Assembly: GCA_027943335.1 (NCBI GenBank)
Contig: BSBK01007037.1
Span: forward strand, 1,618,501 to 1,682,500
Origin: Chamaecyparis obtusa
Lineage: Eukaryota; Streptophyta; Pinopsida; Cupressales; Cupressaceae
Length of the DNA stretch: 64,000 nt
Direction: 5' to 3'
In this document: piece by piece, positions 25,317 through 36,690 of the stretch
Layout of the letters: every line of letters starts with the position of its first letter
How positions within the stretch are numbered: the first letter of the stretch is position 1
Position numbers and translations under genes: made by a program
Notes under the pieces: generated by a model
Databases searched by the model: none
What the model was told of the DNA's origin: nothing
The model's input: the letters and a program-made list of their open reading frames with translations, nothing else

Positions 25317-25881
25317 CCAGGCTGACACGTGGCAGCCGGCCAGTGAGGTGGCACCCAGGTCAGCGATGTGGGAGAATTAAATGCTGACTGGATGCCGGTG
25401 ACACATGTCACAAGTTTGTGAATTCACCAAAAGATCAAGCAGTTAGCATCAGATGCCCGCAATTCAGTGACTAGCTGTTAGTTAACCTTGTTCGCCAATT
25501 CTCTGAATTTCTAGCAGTTAGCATGAATAACTTGGAGATTCAGCAAACGCATAGTCGCCCATTCACCGAATAGTTGGCGGTCAGCATAAAACATCTAGCG
25601 AATGTGAGAATAGCTTCACGGTCGCCTAGTCGCTAGATGAGGTGGCAGTGGTGAGGTGGCAAGCTGGCCAATCTGAGCCTACCATGTGTCAGGTGGGTCC
25701 CAGGAGAGATAAAATAATATTTTATTTGAAATTCCTGTGCACATTCAAATTTAAAAATCAAAATTATAAATGTTAATTTGTATAGTTTTGAACTATATCA
25801 AAAATTCAGAAATTTCAATCACAGAGTATGCGAGCTAAATTAATAGCTAGGGGCTTTATTTTTCGCCCAGATAGCAAGTGT

Positions 25882-25887
25882 TATATA
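25882..25887 (+). promoter_or_regulatory. TATA box, left LTR of the gag-only element
   Basis: GTTATATACTG, present identically in the right LTR at 31,650. Confidence 0.5.
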
Positions 25888-27023
25888 CTGCCGGAAAGGT
25901 GAGAGAACAAGGAATCCATTTCTAAGGTCAGATTTGATGCAGGTCATGTTGGTTTCGAGTTATCTATAGTTGAACGAATCAGGGGGGCCGAGAAGATATT
26001 TTGAAAATATCTATTTTGTTCAATCCGGTGATTCATAGTTTGTTTGAGCAGAGGACTGGTGCTTTCAGGAGGGAATGATGCAGATCAGATTTTTAGTTTT
26101 GAGCAATGATTCATCAGCAGGAGGTTTAGAGGATAACAAGTGTCAGTTTGTGGATGAATTTTGAGTTTTCTCCTCTCCTTATTCTGATTTGAATTCTTTG
26201 TAAAGGGTTCCAATCTTTTTGCATGAGCAGAGCTCTGCAAGTTTGAGTTCCATGAATGCAAGTTTTTAGTTTCATTTTCAGAGTTTTGATTCTGAGTTTG
26301 TTGTAATTGAATGTATAGTTTCAGAATGATTCAATGAAGTATAATGATAATCCTTTCTCATGTTTGTCTGATGTCTCTTTGTGTCTTTGTCAAATTATTG
26401 TATACTGATTTGTAAGGCATCTCTGTATACCTGTTTACAAGGTAAACGGTGTAATGATTTTTGAGTTTCTTTCAAGGAGAGTGTAATATCTTGAAGATTG
26501 TTATTGATAGTATGATGTTTCATAAGGATCTGATGTCCAGATAGGGGGAAGAAAGAATGGTGTGCAATGTGCATTGTTTGATTTCCAATTGTATAAGATT
26601 TGAAGTTTCCTGTTGATATGCATCTCATGACTCCATGCCTAGGATTAGGCACTGGTTGGACTAAGCTTGTAATCCAATCTTTTAAATCAAATTTCCCTTT
26701 CTGTTGATGATTTTGAAAGATAGATTGAGCATGTGGGTAGGCTTCTCATAACAGAGATTCATCTCAGTTATGAATCTTGTTGCAGGACATATTTATTCTA
26801 TTTAATCCATTAGTGAATCTGCTTATTAGGTGTTTGTATTAGTTCATATCAGTTTGCATAAGCAAAGAAGTAAGGTACACCCGCCTGGGTCTATGGAGCC
26901 TGAAGTGAAGAAGGATTCCATCCTTGTCAATTAGCATTTCTCTTGCCAGGAAAAGAGCATCAAAAGGGAGAGATCAGGTTATGGTCTAGTTATTTACCCA
27001 TGCAATAAAAATAGCTAACAAAA

Positions 27024-27041
27024 TGGCGACTCCACTGGGGA
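27024..27041 (+). promoter_or_regulatory. primer-binding site of the gag-only element
   Basis: TGGCGACTCCACTGGGGA, 3 bases downstream of the LTR end. It begins TGG, as expected for pairing with a tRNA CCA end. It matches the giant element's site at 16 of 18 positions. Confidence 0.85.
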
Positions 27042-27550
27042 TTGAATAAGTTCACCATTAAGTGTATCCCAGAGTCTTGCTGATTTTTAGTTTGGGAAAA
27101 GAGTCTTCAATGTTTGAGAATTCTAAAAATCTTTTTCAGATTTGTGTATACCTGGATTTGCTATTGAAATTAGTTTGCAAAATTATGACTCTGCTGTGAA
27201 ACGTACTCAGAATCTTGAAACTTTCAAAGAAGATCAGTAAAGAAAAATTTTATCCCTCTAAGAAGAGGTGGTGACTCTGTGTCAGGAACAAACCCGAAAT
27301 TTGAAGATGTTCTTCAGATTTCAAATCAAAAAGTGAAGTTGCAACAGCAAAAGGGTTTACCAGGTATTTCCCCTTTCAGTTTTTGAGAAATTACATGGTC
27401 ATTATTAAGTGAGTAAGTCACTAATGAAAGGCTATTAAAGTTTTCTACATACTTTGGTGCTAAATTCAGTTAAGATAGTTGCTGGTGTTAAGTGTGTATT
27501 CAATATTTTAGTGGAATGAAAAGATAAGTTTCAGCAGTATAAGTGTTTGA

Positions 27551-29563
27551 GTGTCAAGTTTCCCCAATCAGGTTATAAAAGATACACAACTGATCATGAG
27601 TATGCAGAGAAATTTTTCTACCAATCATTACCCAATTTTTTATTTTAAGGGTATCCCCGGTTATCCAAGTCCCATTCCCCAAAATGTGAGGGAATTTTTA
27701 CCCAGGTTCAGTGGAAGAAAATCAAAATTAGCCCATCAACATGTTACAAGATTTTCAGATTTGATGAATGATTATGAAATCAATGATGAAGAGGTGCTCA
27801 TGAAATTGTTTGTTTAGTCACTGGTAAAAGATGCAAGAGAATGGTTCTCTCTTTTGCCGGAGAATAGTATTTCTTTATGGGAGGAATTAATTTCAGATTT
27901 CCTGGATCAGTTTGTGGAAAAGGTAAATGATTATGACATGCTGAAGATGCTGATGGACATACAAATTGGGAAGGATGAATTGGTCCCAAGATTTAATACT
28001 AGGTTCATCCGAACATGGAGACATATCCCTGAGAAAGTTAGACCAAATGATGATGTATGTTTGATCATTTATTTGAATGCATTAGATGCAGAAATAAGTT
28101 ATCCCTTGAGGGATAAAGAACCGAGAAGTTTGTATCAGGCATTCAACCTTACAATGGATATAGAATGTAATGTCAGATATGGTGTTATAAGAAGACCAAA
28201 TGCTTCTACTAGTTTTCATGTTCAAAATGTAATCAATGACGGGGAAAGAGATGCAATAAAAGGTTTACAACCTCAGCAGCAAACTCATGTCCCTATTAAT
28301 CACATGAAACATATTACTGGGAATGAAATTGATAGTGGATTTGCAAAAGAAAATCACTTACAGCTGCAGCCAAGATTGATAGATGAAGAAATTTGCATCA
28401 TAGATGAAGGTATAGCTTGTATAAGTGATCAAATTGTTGATGAACCTCAGGTTGAAACACAATATGATGTGCAGTCCCATGCACAGTGTTTACAAAAGAT
28501 TGAAGAAATTAAGGTGGCTCTTGACATCAAGGAGAAGGAGATTGAAATGATGGAGAGACTTAGAGCCATGAATGAAATAATTTCACGGTTGGATGAGGGA
28601 AAATTTTCAAAAAAGAATAATGAACCGGATGGTTATGTATCCTATGAAGAGAATGTTGAAAGTTCCTTTAATGGAATGAATTTCAGAGGTAGTGATTTTG
28701 CATTAGATAATGAATGCAGCTCCAAAAATGATTACCCGGATGAAGATGGTGTAAGTGAATGCAATCATTCTCTCATTGATGAATATGCTTATGATTGTGA
28801 TCTAGATATTGATGAGGGGTGTTCATTTTCAGATTTAGATTTCAGTAATTTAGATTCAGATTTATCTTATGCTAAAAATTTTCATGATATTAAATCTGAA
28901 AATGAGTTTAATGATTTTTCTAATCCTTCATTTGATGAAGACATTGACATTGATCAGCCGGTTTTATGTAAGAATTTTTATGATCAGCATTTTCATGTGA
29001 TTTCTAACCCACTATTTGAAGAATTTGTTGAAGATCCAGTTTGTGATGAAGCTGAAAGAGTAAGTGCATTGAATGATGCAATTGGATATAAATCTGAATC
29101 TTGGGTCTCATCTCAGCCGGATGAAAAAGAAATAATTTACGAGGAGCGTCCTGATTGTTTGCCGCAATTGCATGAATGTGGGTATGAGAGTTTTGTTTTT
29201 GACTTAAAAAAGTGTGCTGAGAATAATGGTAAATCTGAGTTTTACAATCAGCAAGTCTGTGTGCTCCCATTTTGTGAAAATCAGTCCCGTATTAGTTTAT
29301 CGGATGTGGTGAATAGTGTTTCTTTTTCTCTTGTGGAAACTAATGATATTAGTGAAAGTGACCAACACATTTATGAGAATGACCAGTATCTTCAGATTGA
29401 GTTTCATTCTCAAGCATTGGACAGATATGAATATGTAGATTATATGTTGCCTAATTTGCTTGTGAAAAGTTTTCATGATTTCAGTCATACGGGTGCAAGT
29501 GATAAATGTTTGATTCCAATACATGGTGGAAAAGAAAATCATGTTTTTGATCGAGGTAAGTGA
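27551..29563 (+). pseudogene. Gag-like protein of the gag-only element (one internal stop)
   Basis: A single frame of 670 sense and stop codons. Residues 1-200 show the retrotransposon Gag pattern (VREFLPRFSGRKSKLAHQHV, DAREWFSLLPENSISLWEEL, ISDFLDQFVEKVND), which forms the capsid of virus-like particles. A heptad-like segment (KIEEIKVALDIKEKEIEMME) follows, then some 350 residues very rich in Asp, Glu, Ser and Tyr. No CCHC zinc knuckle, protease or RT is present. The only break is TAG at 27,815-27,817 (LFV*SLVKDA), where CAG would restore the usual pattern of the family; an alternative start at 27,854 lies downstream. The start at 27,551 is the first ATG of the frame after a 530-base leader. 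Confidence 0.85.
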
Positions 29564-29807
29564 AGTTTCTAGCCATGGTTTCTATTTGTAAGAAGTTTGT
29601 ACATTTGTATAGTCACTTGGCTTGCAGTACTGTAGTTTTCTTTGAATAAGGAACCAATTTTGAGAAGCTTGATGGAACCGGTACTAAGTTTTTTAGAAGA
29701 ATTCGAGTGATAAGAAGAGAAGTTAGTTTTTGGGGTGGTCTGCTCTTCCAAAAGATTCTGGTATTCTTGTCATGATCTTGTGATCAAGCATCCACAGTCG
29801 GAAACAC
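29564..29807 (+). other. 3' UTR of the gag-only element
   Basis: About 240 noncoding bases between the gag stop and the right LTR. No clear polypurine tract adjoins the LTR (the sequence reads GTCGGAAACAC just before TGCTGGG). Confidence 0.6.
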
Positions 29808-31042
29808 TGCTGGGACTCAAAATTCAATTTTGAGGTACCATGTAAAACGTTTGCTAAAGTGCTCCTTTGGGTCCAAAATGCAAATATCAAAAGGGTGCAT
29901 GAGGTTTCAAATTTGTGCAGTGAAGGGAGAAACAATGCAGATGGATGATGCATTCCAGATTGGAGGAGAAAGCAAATACTGTAAAAACAAGCACAATGTG
30001 TTTTGAAGGATGTTAGCGGTTGGAAGATGCATTGGAGTTTGAGAATGAAATGGGTTGCCTGCCAATATAATGACCTGCGTATATGTCTAGGAAGCTTCAC
30101 ATAGCACAAAGGCATGACAGGCAGAGACCGTCGCATGAAACAAAGAGAGATGTGAACTGGCCTCAAATGTTGAGAGTGGGTGGTTAGCGCACAAGACAAG
30201 TGTGTGTATTACTAGCGCATTTGGTAAAACAAGAAAAAAGGCTTAATCCCACATTCAATGGATGTGTGGATTTTAAATCTTTATATACAACGTCACTTAT
30301 ATGTATTGCAAACAAGGAAGCACGGAGGCTCTTGGAGGGCCCGCTTGATGGGAACTCTTCTGTGCGCTGGTGGGCCCCATATTTTGGAGGAAGGCACTGT
30401 GAAAGTCTTTAAAACTTGAAAAATAATGATCCCACATGCACGCCAAAACAAATCTTTGTGATGTTTAAATACAACGCTCAGCACAATATGAAATAAGTTG
30501 AAGTTCTAAAGGCTATGCACGTGACCCTTTGTAACCACCTTGATTTCTGTGCCCGCGCCTAAGGAAAAGATAATTTTACAGTGATGTGTGTGCTGACTAG
30601 TCAAGATGGACACATGTCAAGTGGTCACATGATCGCAAGGGCCAACTTCAGCCCTTGCGAACATGCGACAGGCTGACATGTGGCAGCTCGATGAGGTGGC
30701 GGTCAGTTCAGTAACATGGCAATGTGATGCAGAGTGGATAGAGGTGGCGGTGACTAGTCAGAAGTGGACACATGTCAAGTGGTCACATGATCGCAAGGAG
30801 GAGCTTCAGCCCTTGCAAACATGCGACAAGCTGACATGTGGCAGCCTGATGAGGTGGTGAGGAAGTTGTAGGTGGATGCACAGGCAATGGCTTACTCATG
30901 AGCACAGATATCAAGGCATTTGTTTGGTGACGAGTTGGTGATGACAAAGTAGCGGACCCCATGAAAAGGTAACTAAATTTTGATGAAGTATACAAATGGT
31001 GGATTCGATAGCATTGGGATTTGTGCGAGCATCAATGGTGGT

Positions 31043-31084
31043 CGCATGATCTCATGGGCCATTTCTGGCCCATGCGATCATGCG
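31043..31084. promoter_or_regulatory. 19-bp hairpin in U3, right LTR
   Basis: Arms 31,043-31,061 and 31,066-31,084 pair at 18 of 19 positions around TTTC. Equivalent to 25,275-25,316. Confidence 0.8.
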
Positions 31085-31649
31085 TCAGACCGACATGTGG
31101 TAGCTGGCCAGTGAGGTGGCACCTAGGTTAGTGATGCAAGTGAATTAGGTGTTGATTGGATGTTGGTGACACATGTCACAAGTTCATGAATTCTCTAGAA
31201 GATCAAGCAGTTAGCATCAGATGCCCGCGATTCAGCGACTAGCTATTAGTTAACCTTGTTCGCCAATTCTCTAAATTTCTAGTGGTTAGCATGAATAACT
31301 TGGAGATTCAGCGAACGCATAGTCACCCATTCGCCGAATAGTTGGCGGTCAGCATAAAACATCTAGTGAATGTGAGAATAGCTTCATGGTCACCTAGTCG
31401 CTAGATGAGGTGGCAGTGGTGAGGTGGCAGGTCGGCCAACCTGAGCCTGCCACATGTCAAGTGCGTCCCAGGAGAGATAAAATAATATTTTATTTGAAAT
31501 TCTTGTGCACATTCAGATTTAAAAATCAAAATTATAAATGTTAATTTGTATAGTTTTGAACTATATCAAAAATTTAGAAATTTCAATCACAGAGTATGCG
31601 AGCTAAATTAATAGCTGGGGGCTTTATTTTTCACCCAGATAGCAAGTGT

Positions 31650-31655
31650 TATATA
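31650..31655 (+). promoter_or_regulatory. TATA box, right LTR of the gag-only element
   Basis: TATATA, same context as the left LTR. Confidence 0.5.
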
Positions 31656-32788
31656 CTGCCGAAAAGGTGAGAGAACAAGGAATCCATTTCTGAGGTCAAA
31701 TTTGATGTAGGTCATGTTGGTTTTGAGTTATTTACAGTTGAACGAATCAGGGGGGCCGAGAAGATATTTTGAAAATATCTATTTTGTTCAATCCGGTGAT
31801 TCATAGTTTGTTTGAGCAGAGGACAGGTGCTTTCAGGAGGGAATGATGTAGATCAGATTTTCAGTTCTGAGCAATGATTCATCAGCAGGAGGTTTAGAGG
31901 ATAACAAGTGTCAGTTTGTGGATGCATTTTGAGTTTTCTCCTCTCCTTATTCTGATTTGAATTCTTTGTAAAAGGTTCCAATCTTTTTGCATGAGCAGAG
32001 CTCTGCAAGTTTGAGTTCCATGAATGCAAGTTTTTAGTTTCATTTTCAGAGTTTTGATTCTGAGTTTGCTATGATTGAATGTATAGTTTCAGAATGATTC
32101 AATGAAGTACAATGATAATCCTTTCTCATGTTTGTCTGATGTCTCTTTGTGTCTTTGTCAAATTGTTGTATACTAATTTGTAAGGCATCTCTGTATACCT
32201 ATTTACAAGGTAAACGGTGTAATGATTTTCGAGTTTCTTTCAAGGAGAGTGTAATATCTTGAAGATTGTTACTCATAGTATGATGTTTCATAAGGATCTG
32301 ATGTCCAGATAGGGGGAGGAAAGAATGGTGTGCAAGGTGCATTGTTTGATTTCCAGTTGCATAAGATTTGAAGTTTCCTGTTGATATGCATCTCATGACT
32401 CCATGCCCAGGATTAGGCACTAGTTGGACTAAGCTTGCAATCGAATGTTTTAAATCAACTTTCCCTTTCTGTTGATGATTTTGAAAGATAGATTGAGCAT
32501 GTGGGTAGGCTTCCCATAACAAAGATTCATCTTAGTTATGAATCCTGTTGTAGGACATATTTAGTCTATTTAATCCATTAGTGAATCTGCTTATTAGGTG
32601 TTTGTATTAGTTCATATCAGTTTGCATAAGCAGAGAAGTAAGGTACACCCACTTGGGTCTGTGGAGCCCGAAGTGAAGAATGATTCCATCCTTGTCAATT
32701 AGCATTTCTCTTGCCAGGAAAAGAGCATCAAAAGGGAGAGATCAGGTTATGGTCTAGTTATTTACCCGTACAACAAAAATAGCTAACA

Positions 32789-32793
32789 CACTC
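32789..32793. repeat. target site duplication, right (gag-only element)
   Basis: CACTC, identical to 24,038-24,042. Confidence 0.92.
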
Positions 32794-35618
32794 TTCACAT
32801 CCTAAGTTTCTTCATCTATCAAAGCAATATTCAAGCATTTCAGATCTTTTTGCATGGTGTCAATCAAACTTTTGAGATCATTGAGCAGATGGGTTGCCCC
32901 ATCGCATCCATCTTTGATAATTGAATTTCTCCACTCAATACTTTTCACAGAAACATACAGGACTTCTTCATTTAGGCCATGGACTAGTTTCTCCAGAAGG
33001 AATTTAGGCACTCCATAATTATCAATTTCCATTAGCTGATCAGCTATTCCTATCCACTTCTTCTTTTCCTTCCTCCTTTCTATCAGTTCGGCAAGCAGCT
33101 CTGAGATGACTTTTGTTACAACTCCGTGAGTCTCAATCAACTGGGTGATGTAATCACCTCCATGCTTGACCATTCTCGTAACCCATTTGTTAAAAACTTC
33201 CACCACCATTTTGTTCCTTTGAATATGGTCCAATGTTTTATGAACCTCAGGTGATCAAGGGTCAAATGTATGAGGAACCTGGGCTAATGGGAGTGGGCTA
33301 GGCTCCTGTACTACTTGAATGAACTCTACCAACCGTTGAATAGTTGCCTTTACTTCTTTCTTGTCTTTCTGATCCTTGAAGGTTCTGTGTAATATCTTCT
33401 GTGTAGAAGATTCTAGGTGCTTCGCATCTGCCGCTCTGCTTGCTACTCCTAAGTCTATCTTCTCAATGGTGAAGTCTTCAACTGAAGCTTTAGAAACCTA
33501 TTTATCAGACTTAGGCACTACCCTTTCTACTACCCACCTTCCAGTTTTCTCATCAACATCAATCATTGATTCCATCATAATCCTCTTAGGCTTCACTGTA
33601 GCCCCTAAGCATTTACTAACCATGTCTTCTACCAGGAGAGTTATCAGTAAGACATTCCTTTTCTTGCTAGCAATAGAAGTTCCTAACCAGCTGAGGGTAG
33701 GGGATGGAGTCTGTAGAGAGTCACCTGCTACAATTACTGAAGGTTCTCCTGAATCTGGCTGAGTGCTCTTTGGGGTCATTGTGTTTTCTTCCATATTTTG
33801 TGAGCCAATTTGTTCTGTCATTTGAGTATCCAGAAGGTTAAGATCTACGACCTCCTCTTCATTAACCAGTTTGGTACTTTCTTTAACAACTCTCCTTCTC
33901 AAGTTCCTTTTCACTGGAGAAGAACCAGGAGATGCTTGTTTCACCAAGTCAGTTGAAGACTTCCTCTTATTTTTAGTACCTGCAAGGGAAATAGTTTTAT
34001 CAGCAGTGGCAATGGGTTTAACAATATTTTTAGCTTGTGCAGCTCTTCTAGGATTATGTCTTCTCAAAACAGGGGGTTTCTTACTGTTAACCTATTTCTC
34101 AGTCCTCTTAATCACATTAAGAGTCTTAACTATTAGGCTCTTTCTCTCCTCAATTTCCCAATCTATTTTAGGGAGTGGTGTACCCCTAACTCTGGTTTCA
34201 TACTGCTCATCAATCACATCTATACCATCATCTTCATCTATTGTAGAGATGTCAACTTGAATGTTTAGAGACACAACTTGTCCTAGGGTAAACCTGGACC
34301 AGGTTCTTCTTCTCACTTCAAAATCATCTGCATAATCCTTCCAATAATCCTCTATTTGAGGAATATGCTGAAATTCAAATGGCAAGCTGAAATGTTGAGC
34401 TGCATATCCCCTGCTATCAAAATCCTTTCTGAGTGCAAATGTCTTCAAATTCAATTTCATTAACTCATGATCTAGATTTAGGGCATCTAAAGATGTTTTG
34501 CAAGTGTAATAACCTAATTCAACTGGGAAACTAGATTTTGCTCTTCCCTTCCTTTCCTTAACCCCTTTGTGCACATATGCCAGCTGGCGAGCAACCTTTG
34601 CAATGATTAAACTATAAAAAGCATATCTTGGTAGTTTGAATGGCTCTCCTTCAAAACCACCCACTCTCAAATATGTGAATCTCCTAAATTGGATAAAGAA
34701 ACTTCCGTAAGTGCTAACAAAATCCTTCGCCTCTTCAGACATCCTTTGCTCGATATTTCCTTGAAGTTCATGTACCAACCTTCCAAAGAAAACTCCATTA
34801 ACCTTTAGGAAAATATCAACATGGAACTCCTTTTGCAGGTGAGGGTAGTAATCATAAATTTTCATGTTTGGGAGAGGTTTCTCATGAAACAAGCCTTTCC
34901 ACTCTTTGGTGCAAGCCAAAATGTAAAATAAGTAAGAGGACATATGGAAGTTACCGCCAGCTAAAAAATTCACTAGCTGATGATTGAGCTCATCGGCTAT
35001 AGTCTCTGCCCAGTCTATATATTTTTCCTGATTGAGAGTGACCTGGATATGGAAGTACATCCAGTCATGCCAATAGTATGCATACTGGTTCCCTTTGATT
35101 CAATTTAGCATTATGACTAGGTCAGCTACTCTGGGCTTAAAATGATCTACAATGAGTGTCTTTGGGAGCCGAGAACCTCCTTTTTGAGCTTTGAGTAACC
35201 AGTACTGAGCTATTTCATTTCGGTATACCTATCTCTTGGTGGCAAAGATTGACTGAGATGAGGGGATATTCCATCCTTCACACGGGTCTTTTTCTAGAAT
35301 CCCTAATGACTTCAAGATAACATCTCTGCTTATAAAAACCAGCGGACTCCCTTCAACTTTCTTGATACATTTTTCCTCAAAGTTATACCTTTTAGCACAT
35401 TCGACAATCAGTTCCTAACACAAGGCTACTATGGGAAAAGTAGTTGCATCAGCTAAACCACTCAGGATGGCCTTTTCTAACATATAACCTAGACTGGGCT
35501 CTTTGATTCAGGTTATAATGTCCTCTAAAGCTCCTGTTTTAATCAGGGTGTCTTCACAATTGGACAAGGAGTAGATTAAAGGAGAGGTATTTCCAAAATT
35601 TAGAGTTGGGTTCTTCAT
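32794..35618 (-). pseudogene. U3 ORF (about 1,040 codons), 3' LTR copy, main part
   Basis: From ATG at 35,618 the whole frame stays in one register down to the nested insertion and, after removing it, on to 23,748: 3,120 bp with no frameshift, only stops. N-terminal region (MKNPTLNFGNTSPLIYSL), then a conserved globular-looking region (YIDWAETIADELNHQLVNF, FHMSSYLFYILACTKEW, YDYYPHLQKEFH, FTYLRVGGFEGEPFKLPRY), a basic Ser/Lys/Arg region with NLS-like KNKRKSS and KRNLRRR, and a helical C-terminus. Stops include TGA for CGA (IIT*IKEP, MLN*IKG) and TAG for CAG (EET*DVK). I do not recognise the family. It lies in U3 upstream of the LTR TATA box, in the same sense as gag-pol. Confidence 0.8.
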
Positions 35619-36265
35619 TTTAGGATCTCAAGGAAAGAAAAACAATGGGGAATGCAACAACTTGAAAGGAAAACAACCTCAACAAATGAAAGAGCTTTAA
35701 CTGAAACAATGTAGGCCAGCAAAGAGACTCACCTAGTTTTTATGCAATGAACTAAGCACTGAGATGAGGAGAGGATACCTTCTTCCGTGATGACTGCATG
35801 AGATGTTTTGAGCATTATGAATAAAACAGTCTGAACTTGAGAATTTATCTAAAAATAGTTACAAAATCCTGGGAGATTTGCAATAATGGTGGATTAATGT
35901 CGCACAAGGTTCAATTAATGATTATTTGATAACTCGCACCACTTTTAGCATTAATTTATGTACTTTCCCCGATTGAAATGACAATTAAGTGTTATTTTGA
36001 TTAATTACGACATCCCCCACATGCGCAGGAGTCATAATCAATTGCCAGCTGTCATCCATGTCAAATCACCGCTTTGCTTCTTCACAACTTACGAGCACAT
36101 ATCGAACCTTGAACCCTAAACTACTAGAAATCATAGTTCAAGTTCAACCAGCTGACAGAGAGACTATCCTTTGGCATAATTATAAAATAGAGCAAAATGA
36201 AAATGGCAAAGAATAAAACAAAAAGAGCACTTTTGCAAAGGGGGAATTTCAGTTGAACTTTGAAT

Positions 36266-36401
36266 CTTGAACTAGGAGAGTTCAAGGTTCACAGTTCATT
36301 GGTAGGGTGCGCGCTGTGAAGATGAAATGCCGCTAAGCTTGCAAATAAAGGGAAAATCATACCAAAGGATGTTATTGAATCTTGAACTACGAAAGTTCAA
36401 G
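36266..36401. promoter_or_regulatory. paired TTGAACT palindromes near the LTR tip, 3' LTR
   Basis: CTTGAACT (36,266-36,273) and AGTTCAAG (36,279-36,286) form an 8-bp perfect hairpin with a 5-base loop. A second copy lies at 36,381-36,388 with 36,394-36,401. Extra TTGAAC/GTTCAA half sites lie between 36,100 and 36,415. The array is kept in the other LTR. It lies near the outer end of U3, upstream of the U3 frame. Confidence 0.75.
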
Positions 36402-36529
36402 GTTCAAGTTCAACTGACAGGGTGTATCTGCAAAAGGTTAAAACTTTTAAATGAACAACACCTTGAAAATTATGGGGTGATTTTGGGAAAATAGAGCCTG
36501 CAAAGTTTGAACAAAATCTATTGGTAACA

Positions 36530-36690
36530 ATGGCTCTGACTAGGGGATGAAACCTCATGAGGGCGAAGGATGAACCTTTAGCTTTGGTTTCGCAGACCAG
36601 GAAAAACTTAAAACAAAAAAGAAAGGGAACAAGCCAAAAAGGAAACAGCATAACAAAAAGGATATGTACAGGGAACAGGGTTAAACCTGC
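36530..36690 (-). other. 3' UTR of the giant element
   Basis: About 160 noncoding bases between the integrase stop and the 3' LTR. No clear polypurine tract sits next to TGTTACC. Confidence 0.7.

Larger units (their letters stand above)
24043..27020 (+). repeat. 5' LTR of the gag-only element
   Basis: Noncoding. U3 (24,043 to about 25,910) holds two imperfect units of about 155-160 bp around 24,830-25,095 with internal GCAAGGGC/GCCCTTGC hairpins, a long hairpin at 25,275-25,316 and a TATA box at 25,882. R-U5 runs to 27,020. In the first 140 bases the two LTRs differ at 3 sites, all transitions. Minus-strand frames here (up to 226 codons) run across the LTR boundary or lack family features and are not genes. 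Confidence 0.92.
24043..32788 (+). mobile_element. complete non-autonomous LTR retrotransposon, gag-only (TR-GAG type)
   Basis: LTRs at 24,043-27,020 (2,978 bp) and 29,808-32,788 (2,981 bp) begin TGTTGGGACTC/TGCTGGGACTC and end GCTAACA. A primer-binding site lies 3 bases after the left LTR. The 2.8-kb interior holds one gag-like frame and no protease, RT, RNase H or integrase. Target duplications CACTC are perfect. It interrupts the 3' LTR of the giant element, so it is the younger of the two. The structure fits the class described as terminal-repeat elements with a GAG domain, which depend on proteins from other elements. Confidence 0.93.
29808..32788 (+). repeat. 3' LTR of the gag-only element
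   Basis: Same layout as the left LTR: U3 tandem units (about 30,600-30,860), hairpin at 31,043-31,084, TATA at 31,650, ends GCTAACA. The differences I noted from the left copy are largely C/T and G/A transitions, with a few small indels. Confidence 0.92.
32794..36529 (-). repeat. 3' LTR of giant element, proximal part (U3 with ORF)
   Basis: Homologous to 45,670-49,417. It begins (element orientation) TGTTACC at 36,529, right after the pol 3' UTR. It holds two palindromes near its tip and most of the U3 frame. Similarity between the two LTRs stops exactly at GGTAACA, after which one side reads ATGGC (internal) and the other GTGTG (target duplication). Confidence 0.92.

Noticed and set aside
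33376..34260. Plus-strand frames of about 130 codons opposite the U3 ORF
   Set aside because: They recur on the antisense strand of every copy of the U3 frame (also 46,240-47,139 and 38,784-39,185), show no domain pattern, and mirror the real frame.
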